DNA from: Deltaproteobacteria bacterium
GTDB lineage: Bacteria > Myxococcota > B64-G9
Length of the DNA: 13,673 bases
Direction: 5' to 3'
NCBI GenBank assembly: GCA_030591745.1
Contig: JAUVAM010000023.1
Location: 1-13,673 of the forward strand
Below the pieces are notes generated by a model. It was given only the letters and a program-made list of their open reading frames with translations, made no database searches and was not told the DNA's origin. A program made the position numbers and the translations under genes. Positions 5,887-12,125 of the stretch are shown here, in pieces; positions within the stretch are counted from its first letter, which is position 1; each line of letters begins with the position of its first letter.

Positions 5887-7664
5887 AACGTAGCCGCCTG
5901 ATATCATTTGCCCTGATCATCGCCCTTTCGAGCTTCGTGCTTGGTCTTCGCCTGGCCGAATCAAGCCACCAAAGCCCCGAGCCGGCCCATCAAACCCATG
6001 AGCAGGGGCCACAGTCTGAACAGATCTGGACCTGCTCCATGCATCCGCAGATCCGCTTGCCCAAGGCGGGCAAATGCCCCATTTGCCACATGGACCTGGT
6101 GCCCGCCGCCGCCGCCGATGAAGGCGATGAAAGCCCGACGGAGGGCAGCCTGAAACTAAGCCCCCGGGCCAAGGCCTTGGCTCGGGTCGAAAGCCGACCG
6201 GCCCAAATGGGTCGAGCCACTCGAAGCTTGCGCCTCTATGGACAAGTGGCCGTGGACGACTCCCGACAAGCCCGAATCGCCGCCTGGGTCGATGGCCGCA
6301 TCGAGCGAGTCTACGTGGATCAGGCCGGCGTGCCGGTCAGGCGCGGCCAGCCCCTGCTCAAACTTTACAGCCCCCAGCTCCTGGCAAGCCAAGAAGAACT
6401 GCTCGGCAGCAAAAAGGCAGCCGCGGCTTACGCCCCGTCGGACAAGGGCCCCATGGCCCGCGCGGCCCGGCGCATGTTCGAAGCCGCCCAAAAACGGCTC
6501 AGGCTTTGGGGCATGAGCCAGGCCCAACTCGATGATCTTCTGAAAAGCGGTCAGGCCGAGGACCTGGTCACCATCCGATCCCCCATGAGCGGCGTGGTGC
6601 TGGAACGCCATGGCTTGCCGGGTGCCTACGTCAAAACAGGACAGGTGCTCTACAACATCGCCGATTTGAGCCGGGTCTGGGTCTGGATCGAAGCCTACGA
6701 AGAGGACCTGCCCTGGATCCAGCTAGGCCAGAAGGTGCGGATTTTGACCCCGGCCCTGCCGGGACGCGAAATTGAGGGCGCAATCGCGCTGCTCGACCCC
6801 GTGATGAACGCCCCCAGTCGGGTGCTGCGGCTGCGGGTCGAGTTGGACAATCGGGACTTCGCCCTGAGACCCGGCATGCAGGTCACTGGCCTCTTGCAAG
6901 CCGAGTTACCTGAAGCGCAAGTGCTGGTTCCCGACAGCGCCGTCCTTTCCACCGGCAAGCGACACATTGTTTATGTGGAGCAGGAGGGTGCTTATCGACT
7001 GAGGCACGTGCAGCCCGGCCCCTTAGCCGACGGACAGCGGGTTATCCTCTCCGGCCTCAAACCCGGGGAACAGGTGGCCACCGAGGGCATCTTCCAGATC
7101 GACGCGGCCATGCAGATCCGCGCCTGGCCCAGCCTGATGAGCCCCCAAGCCGAAGCAGAAAAAGAAACGCCCGAATCTTTCAGAAAAAACCTAAAACCCG
7201 CCCTTGTCGCTTATCTGGATCTGCAACAGGCCCTGGCCGACGACGATGCCCAAGCATCAAGTCAAGCCGCCAAACAAATGGAACCCAGCCTGGCAGAGCT
7301 CCAATCCGCAGAGCAGGAAAAAATCGGGGCGGAACTTGCCAAGATGAAACAAGCGGCGAAAACAATCGCGGGGACACGAGCCCTCGAGTTCCAACGACGG
7401 GCTTTTCAAACCCTGAGCGACGCTTGGCTCAAAATCCTGCGCCAACACGGCGGTCCCGCCAAGCTATCGCTTTTCGAGCACCATTGCCCCATGGCCTTTA
7501 ATAACCAGGGTGCCTGGTGGCTGGACGACAGCCTCAAAGTGACCAATCCCTATTTCGGCGAGAGCATGCTGCGCTGCGCCGACGTATCTCGGCCCCTGGG
7601 TTCCAGGCCATCCCCTCCATCAAAAGCGCCGCAGGGCCATCAACATCACGGGAGTCCATCGTGA
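5883..7664 (+). CDS. cusB: RND periplasmic adaptor with heavy-metal-binding domain and DUF3347-like C-terminus
   Basis: A 593-residue membrane-fusion protein linking pump and outer-membrane channel. The N-terminal hydrophobic segment (about 6-22) is an export signal or anchor. Residues 49-72 form a short heavy-metal-binding domain: WTCSMHP then GKCPICHMDL, with C51, M53, H54, C65, C68, H69 and M70 as likely ligands. The barrel-sandwich, hairpin and beta-barrel core follows, with VYVDQAGVPVRRGQPLL and later IRSPMSGVV and GAYVKTGQVLY as the lipoyl halves. From about residue 431 the chain resembles DUF3347: a helical part, then HHCPMAF with C535 and M537, and NPYFGESMLRC with C565. It ends in a His-rich tail (GHQHHG). 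At 593 residues it is much longer than E. coli CusB (about 400) because of these end domains. It overlaps both neighbours by 4 bp (ATGA and GTGA), so the three subunits are translationally coupled. A Cu(I)/Ag(I) role is inferred from the pump. Confidence 0.9.
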   Translation: MKRSRLISFALIIALSSFVLGLRLAESSHQSPEPAHQTHEQGPQSEQIWTCSMHPQIRLPKAGKCPICHMDLVPAAAADEGDESPTEGSLKLSPRAKALARVESRPAQMGRATRSLRLYGQVAVDDSRQARIAAWVDGRIERVYVDQAGVPVRRGQPLLKLYSPQLLASQEELLGSKKAAAAYAPSDKGPMARAARRMFEAAQKRLRLWGMSQAQLDDLLKSGQAEDLVTIRSPMSGVVLERHGLPGAYVKTGQVLYNIADLSRVWVWIEAYEEDLPWIQLGQKVRILTPALPGREIEGAIALLDPVMNAPSRVLRLRVELDNRDFALRPGMQVTGLLQAELPEAQVLVPDSAVLSTGKRHIVYVEQEGAYRLRHVQPGPLADGQRVILSGLKPGEQVATEGIFQIDAAMQIRAWPSLMSPQAEAEKETPESFRKNLKPALVAYLDLQQALADDDAQASSQAAKQMEPSLAELQSAEQEKIGAELAKMKQAAKTIAGTRALEFQRRAFQTLSDAWLKILRQHGGPAKLSLFEHHCPMAFNNQGAWWLDDSLKVTNPYFGESMLRCADVSRPLGSRPSPPSKAPQGHQHHGSPS

Positions 7665-10600
7665 ACGAAGAAGAGCCCAGCAACTGGCTTGACAAGCTCA
7701 TCCAGCTCTTCGTGACCCGGCGGGGCCTGGCCGTGCTGGCCACCTTGTTGGCCCTGGGCTGGGGTCTGTATGTGATGCCCCTGGATGTTGATCTCGGCAA
7801 CCTGCCACGGAATCCCGTGGCCGTGGACGCCATCCCGGACATCAGTGAGAACCAACAGATCGTCTTCACCTCCTGGCCCGGACGCAGCCCTCAGGATGTG
7901 GAAGACCAGGTGACCTATCCCTTGACCGTGGAAATGCTGGGCGTGGGCGGGGTCAAGACGGTGCGAAGCCAGAGCGCCTTCGGGCATTCCAGCGTGCATG
8001 TGCTCTTCGAGGAAAACACGCCTTTTGAAAAAGCCCGCAACCGGATCCTTGAAAAGCTGGCAAGCCTGGGGAACAAACTGCCTGTCGACGCTCGACCCGA
8101 GTTGGGTCCGGAAGCCACGCCCTTGGGCCAAATTTTCTGGTACACCCTGGAGGGAGAGGGTTTTTCCCTGCACGAACTGCGCAGCGTTCAGGATTGGTAT
8201 GTGCGCTATGCACTGCAATCGGCCGCGGGCGTGGCCGAAGTCGCCAGCGTGGGCGGCCATCTCAAGGAATACCAGCTGGAGGTGAATCCCAGAGCGTTGA
8301 AGTCCTTCGGCGTGAGTCTGGAAGAAGTCTTTCGCGCGGTCAGACGCTCCAACGCCGAGGTGGGTGCCCGCAGCATTGAGAAAAACGGAGTGGAATACCT
8401 GGTTCGAGGGGTGGGCTTTCTCAAATCCACCGAGGATCTGGCCTTGGCCGTGGTCAAGATGGACTCGGCGGGCCGGGCCATCACCCTGGGGCAGCTCGGT
8501 CGCGTGCAGCTCGGTCCGGCACCACGACGGGGCGCATTGGATGTGGAAGGGGCCGAAGCCGTAGGCGGTGTGGTGGTGGCCCGCTACGGCGCCAACCCCC
8601 TGAAAGTCATCGATGCGGTCAAGGCCAAGGTGGCCGAAATCTCCTTCGGTCTGCCGGAAAAAACCTTGGCCGATGGACGGGTATCAAAAGTAAAAATCGT
8701 GCCCTTCTATGACCGAAGTCAGCTCATCGAAGAAACCCTGGACACCCTGACCCGCGCCATCAGCCTGGAACTCATCGTCACCATGCTGGTCGTTCTGCTC
8801 ATGCTCTGGCATTTGCGCTCCGCCCTGTTAGTAAGCGGCCTTCTTCCCCTGGCGGTCCTTTTGAGCTTCGTGGCCATGCACTCTTTCGGGGTCGACAGCC
8901 ACATCATGTCGCTCTCGGGCATCGCCATCGCCATCGGCACGGTGGTTGACCTTGGCATTGTCATCAGCGAAAACATCGTCCGCAACTTAAGGCAGGACGA
9001 CAGCCCCAAGGCCTTCACCAAAAGGCTCGTCGCCTCGGTGATCGAAGTGGCCCCCGCGGTGCTCACGGCCATCGCAACCACAATCATTTCATTTATTCCG
9101 GTTTTCGGCCTGACGGGACCCGAGGCCAAGCTCTTCGGTCCCTTGGCTTTCACCAAAACCTTCGTGCTCTTGGCCTCGGTGCTCATCGCCCTGTTCATCC
9201 TGCCCGCCTTCGCCCACATCCTGCTGCGACGCCGGGGCGGCCCCGTCGTCCGAAAAAGTCGGGCGCTCTCGGAAAAATTGCCCCCTGTTTGGCGAAAAAG
9301 ACTCAGACGAGGCTGGCTGAGCATCTTGGCCGCGGGCATCGTTGTGGGCCTGGCGCGCTCCTGGCGACCCCTGGGCCTCGAGATCCATTTGTTCTGGCAG
9401 GTCGCATTCGTGGCCTTTGCCGTCGGCGGCTTGCTGGGCGGTTTCGCCGTCTTCATCCACCACTACCCCCGCATGCTGAGATTCTGGCTGCGCCACCGCC
9501 TGGCTTACCTGGGGCTGGCTGCCGGCGTCTTTGCCCTCGGCGTTTTCGGCTGGCAACAAATGCAAGACGAATACATGCCCGATCTGGACGAGGGCGCCTT
9601 CCTCTTCATGCCCACGACCATGCCCCATGCCTCCGTCGGCGAAACCCTGCACATCCTCCAAACCCAGGACAAGGCCATTCGCGCGGTGCCCGAGGTAAAG
9701 CAGGTTGTGGGAAAAATCGGTCGGGTGGACAGCGCATTGGATCCGGCACCCATGTCCATGGTGGAGACGATCATCAACATCAAACCGGAATACGGCCCAA
9801 AGGATCCCGGAACCGGAATACGGCCCCGACTCTGGCGCGATCACATCCGAGACACCGATGATATCTGGCGCGAGATCGTCAAAGCAGCCCAAATGCCTGG
9901 CACCACCTCGGCACCCAAGCTACAGCCCATCGCGGCTCGCATCGTGATGCTGCAAAGCGGCATGCGGGCTCCCATCGGCATCAAAATCTTCGGCCCGGAT
10001 CTTGCCAGCGTGGAAAAAACCGGCCTTGCGCTGGAAGGCCTTCTCAAAAAAGTACCGGCCGTGGATCCGGCCACCGTCAACGCAGAGCGCCTGGTGGGCA
10101 AACCCTACCTGGAGATCCGCGTGAATCGAGACGCGGCACGACAACAGGGGGTACAGGTGGCGGACGTCCTCGACGTGGTGCAACTGGCCGTGGGTGGCAC
10201 CTCCCTGACCACCTTGTTTGAAGGAAGAGAGCGCTATCCGGTACGGGTGCGCTTGCTGCGAGAGTTGCGCGACAGCCCGGAGGAGCTGGGACGCATTTTC
10301 ATCCACAACAAAGCGGGCGAGGCCATCCCCCTGGAAAAACTTGCTCGCATCGAGAGCTTGCGCGGGCCCCAGGTCATCAAAAGCGAAGACACCCGCCTGG
10401 TGAGCTACTTGACCTTCGACAGTCGGCCTGGCGTCACTGCCATCGAGACCGTTCTTCAAGCCTCGGCCTTCATCGCAGAAGCCAAAGCCCAAGGACGCTT
10501 CACGGTGCCCACGGGCGTAAGCCTGCGCTTTGCGGGCGAATATGAAAAACAGCAACGCGCCAGTGCTCGCTTGCAAATCCTGCTTCCCTTGGCCTTGCTC

Positions 10601-11158
10601 ATGATCCTGGCCTTGCTCATTTTGCAATTCCGCACCCTGGCCCGCAGCCTGCTGGTGTTTTCCGGGGTGGCCTTGGCTTTCTCAGGCGGCTTTGTGCTGC
10701 TGTGGCTTTACGGCCTGGCGGGCCCTGGGCCCCACATGCTGGGCCCCGTGGACATGGGGACCCTTTTCCATATCCAGCCCATTCATTTGAGCGTGGCGGT
10801 CTGGGTGGGATTCATCGCGCTCTTCGGCATCGCCACCGACGACGGCGTGATCATGTTGACCTACCTGCAGCAGAGCCTGGCCCGGCACAAGCCCCGGGAC
10901 ATTAGAAGCTTGCAAAACGCAGTGGTGGAGGCCGGCCAGCGACGGGTGCGGCCTTGCCTGATGACCACCGCCACCACGCTTTTGGCCCTGCTTCCCGTCC
11001 TGTCCTCAACAGGCCGGGGGGCTGATGTGATGGTGCCCATGGCTTTGCCGGTTTTCGGCGGCATGCTCATGGCCATAGGCAGCCTTTTCGCGGTACCCCT
11101 GGGCTTTTCCTGGCTGGAAGAACGCAGAATAAAAAAGGAAATCGGCGTCAAGCATTGA
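7661..11158 (+). CDS. cusA: CusA/CzcA-family heavy-metal RND efflux pump
   Basis: An inner-membrane proton-driven pump of 1165 residues. The start is GTG at 7661 with GGGAG at 7650-7654; it overlaps the adaptor stop as GTGA. Longer in-frame starts would run through the adaptor gene. Family marks include VDAIPDISENQ with VEDQVTYPL, VASVGGHLKEYQ, D430 and E437 in the TM4 relay (GTVVDLGIVISEN), and GPLAFTKTF. The E. coli CusA methionine triad appears conserved: M650 in LFMPTTMP, M700 in SMVET and M763 in VMLQSG, matching M573, M623 and M672 from memory of the sequence. This favours Cu(I)/Ag(I) over Zn/Co. The protein is about 120 residues longer than CusA. Extra sequence includes two hydrophobic segments between TM6 and TM7 (about 551-603) and a His/Met-containing loop (about 1020-1041) before TM10. 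Divalent specificity is not formally excluded. Confidence 0.93.
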   Translation: MNEEEPSNWLDKLIQLFVTRRGLAVLATLLALGWGLYVMPLDVDLGNLPRNPVAVDAIPDISENQQIVFTSWPGRSPQDVEDQVTYPLTVEMLGVGGVKTVRSQSAFGHSSVHVLFEENTPFEKARNRILEKLASLGNKLPVDARPELGPEATPLGQIFWYTLEGEGFSLHELRSVQDWYVRYALQSAAGVAEVASVGGHLKEYQLEVNPRALKSFGVSLEEVFRAVRRSNAEVGARSIEKNGVEYLVRGVGFLKSTEDLALAVVKMDSAGRAITLGQLGRVQLGPAPRRGALDVEGAEAVGGVVVARYGANPLKVIDAVKAKVAEISFGLPEKTLADGRVSKVKIVPFYDRSQLIEETLDTLTRAISLELIVTMLVVLLMLWHLRSALLVSGLLPLAVLLSFVAMHSFGVDSHIMSLSGIAIAIGTVVDLGIVISENIVRNLRQDDSPKAFTKRLVASVIEVAPAVLTAIATTIISFIPVFGLTGPEAKLFGPLAFTKTFVLLASVLIALFILPAFAHILLRRRGGPVVRKSRALSEKLPPVWRKRLRRGWLSILAAGIVVGLARSWRPLGLEIHLFWQVAFVAFAVGGLLGGFAVFIHHYPRMLRFWLRHRLAYLGLAAGVFALGVFGWQQMQDEYMPDLDEGAFLFMPTTMPHASVGETLHILQTQDKAIRAVPEVKQVVGKIGRVDSALDPAPMSMVETIINIKPEYGPKDPGTGIRPRLWRDHIRDTDDIWREIVKAAQMPGTTSAPKLQPIAARIVMLQSGMRAPIGIKIFGPDLASVEKTGLALEGLLKKVPAVDPATVNAERLVGKPYLEIRVNRDAARQQGVQVADVLDVVQLAVGGTSLTTLFEGRERYPVRVRLLRELRDSPEELGRIFIHNKAGEAIPLEKLARIESLRGPQVIKSEDTRLVSYLTFDSRPGVTAIETVLQASAFIAEAKAQGRFTVPTGVSLRFAGEYEKQQRASARLQILLPLALLMILALLILQFRTLARSLLVFSGVALAFSGGFVLLWLYGLAGPGPHMLGPVDMGTLFHIQPIHLSVAVWVGFIALFGIATDDGVIMLTYLQQSLARHKPRDIRSLQNAVVEAGQRRVRPCLMTTATTLLALLPVLSSTGRGADVMVPMALPVFGGMLMAIGSLFAVPLGFSWLEERRIKKEIGVKH

Positions 11159-11171
11159 CCCTGTTGGGTCA
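11156..11171. repeat. Perfect palindrome TGACCC-TGTT-GGGTCA at the pump stop codon
   Basis: Two 6-bp arms are separated by four bases, and the left arm includes the pump's TGA stop. There is no T-run after it, so it is a poor intrinsic terminator. It could be an operator for the downstream sigma factor gene, an mRNA-stabilising hairpin at the 3' end of the efflux transcript, or chance. It directly abuts GGAACTT (11172-11178), which resembles an ECF-type -35 element. Confidence 0.5.
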
Positions 11172-11178
11172 GGAACTT
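11172..11178 (+). promoter_or_regulatory. Possible ECF-type -35 element GGAACTT
   Basis: GGAACTT equals the -35 consensus of RpoE-type ECF promoters and lies just upstream of an ECF sigma gene, where autoregulated promoters usually sit. However, I find no good -10 (TCNAA-like) 15-17 nt downstream, and a start there would leave almost no leader before the ATG at 11211. Treat it as a weak candidate. Confidence 0.2.
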
Positions 11179-11210
11179 ATGCTATCGGCAACATGAACGG
11201 AGCAAATCGC

Positions 11211-11813
11211 ATGGATGAAACGAAAGAAAACCTGACGAATCCGGGCACATGGGTGGGAGAGCATGGGGATATCTTGTTCCGCTACGCCTTGCTTCGCCTC
11301 AGGGATCCGGGGGCGGCCGAGGAAGTGGTGCAGGAAACCTTCTTGGCTGGTTTGAAATCCAAAGACAGCTTTTCGGGTCGCTCCAGCGAACGCACTTGGC
11401 TTGTGGGCATCCTGAAACACAAGATCGTGGACTACATCCGCAAGCGGTCCCGCGAGCGGCCGACGGCCGGCGCGGATGCCGCCAGCACCCTGGACAATAT
11501 GGAAAGCGAGGTCTTCGACGACAAGGGTCACTGGAAACCGGGCTCGGCCAAATGGCTGACCGATCCCGATTCGGTGCAAAACCGGGGCGAAATTCGTGAG
11601 GCCATCGGAGAATGCATCGACGAGTTGCCCGGCAAGCAGGCCGACGCCTTTACCCTGCGAGAGCTCGAAGACATCAACAGCAAGGAAGTATGTAAGCTGC
11701 TCGGAATCACCGAGACAAATCTGTGGGTGATGCTCCACCGGGCGCGCTTGAAACTGCGAGGCTGCCTGGCTGACAACTACGACGAAGAATTGGGAGACGA
11801 CGCAAAGCCATGA
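11211..11813 (+). CDS. ECF-type sigma-70 family RNA polymerase sigma factor
   Basis: A 200-residue sigma factor with only regions 2 and 4. Region 2 includes LFRYALLRLRDPGAAEEVVQ (near the N-terminus) and ERTWLVGILKHKIVDYIRKR, the RNA-polymerase and -10 contacting helices. An acidic, loop-like linker with GHWKPGSAKW follows. Region 4 has IDELPGKQADAF, LRELEDINSKEVC and LLGITETNLWVMLHRARLKL, the helix-turn-helix for the -35 element. I choose the ATG at 11211 because GGAG at 11199-11202 is 8 nt upstream. The in-frame ATG at 11193 would add six residues but has no good ribosome site. The stop overlaps the anti-sigma start (ATGA). I recall this region-4 style (EVCK.LG....NLWVMLHRAR) from a proteobacterial group paired with short zinc-finger partners. 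The regulon is unknown; the gene is 52 bp downstream of the efflux pump, so it may be read through from that operon. Confidence 0.92.
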   Translation: MDETKENLTNPGTWVGEHGDILFRYALLRLRDPGAAEEVVQETFLAGLKSKDSFSGRSSERTWLVGILKHKIVDYIRKRSRERPTAGADAASTLDNMESEVFDDKGHWKPGSAKWLTDPDSVQNRGEIREAIGECIDELPGKQADAFTLRELEDINSKEVCKLLGITETNLWVMLHRARLKLRGCLADNYDEELGDDAKP

Positions 11814-12046
11814 TGACCTGCAAGGAATACAGCAAATTGTTATCCGAGAGCATGGAGCATCAACTGCCCCTTGGACAACGAGCCGCTGTCTTCCTGCACG
11901 GCTCCATGTGCACTCCCTGCAAAGGCTACAAACGCACCCTCGCCATAGTCCGACAAGTGAGTCGGGAGCTGGCCGACGATGAAGGGGCACGCCTCTCCGA
12001 GGAGGCCCGAGAACGCATCCGCAAGGCTTTGACCGACCTGACCTGA
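11810..12046 (+). CDS. Small zinc-finger anti-sigma factor (ZAS type)
   Basis: A 78-residue soluble protein starting MMTCKEYSKLLSE. It carries H30-x3-C34-x2-C37 (HGSMCTPC) and C4 located 26 residues before the histidine. This is the zinc-associated anti-sigma arrangement of the zf-HC2 family, in which RsrA and ChrR bind zinc and release their sigma factor on oxidation. There is no transmembrane segment or sensor domain after the helices, so it would act in the cytoplasm on the overlapping sigma factor, probably by holding regions 2 and 4 apart. Its start overlaps the sigma stop by 4 bp, which secures stoichiometric synthesis. A second ATG (11813) follows immediately and could be the true start. 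The pairing is well supported by context and motif. Whether the signal is redox state, zinc or copper cannot be told from sequence. Confidence 0.85.
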   Translation: MMTCKEYSKLLSESMEHQLPLGQRAAVFLHGSMCTPCKGYKRTLAIVRQVSRELADDEGARLSEEARERIRKALTDLT

Positions 12047-12052
12047 AAAACT

Positions 12053-12121
12053 TTCCCTCTCCATGCTGCAAGGTCTGCCCCAGGCAGACGACCTGTGTAC
12101 GCAAGAACAGCATGGAAGGAA
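12053..12121 (+). promoter_or_regulatory. Structured leader RNA that may mask the DUF255 gene's ribosome site
   Basis: In the 79-bp gap before the DUF255 gene, CCATGCTG (12061-12068) pairs perfectly with CAGCATGG (12108-12115), extended by T12060-A12116. TTCC (12053-12056) can also pair with GGAA (12118-12121), which is part of the AAGGAAGG Shine-Dalgarno run just before the ATG at 12126. Nested inside is a second hairpin, GTCTGCC (12073-12079) with GGCAGAC (12083-12089). There is no T-run, so it is not an intrinsic terminator. The geometry suggests translational control, but that is inference. Confidence 0.5.
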
Positions 12122-12125
12122 GGCC

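Noticed and set aside
7517..7660. Upstream starts for the RND pump inside the adaptor gene
   Set aside because: They would overlap the adaptor's conserved C-terminus by up to 148 bp. GTG at 7661 has a ribosome site, a 4-bp coupling overlap like the previous gene pair, and the expected N-terminal length.
11156..11171. Intrinsic terminator after the efflux operon
   Set aside because: The hairpin is only 6 bp and is followed by AGGAAC rather than a T-run.
12063..12125. Alternative DUF255 start at the in-frame ATG 12063
   Set aside because: It has no ribosome site, would translate through the predicted stem, and adds residues with no family similarity.
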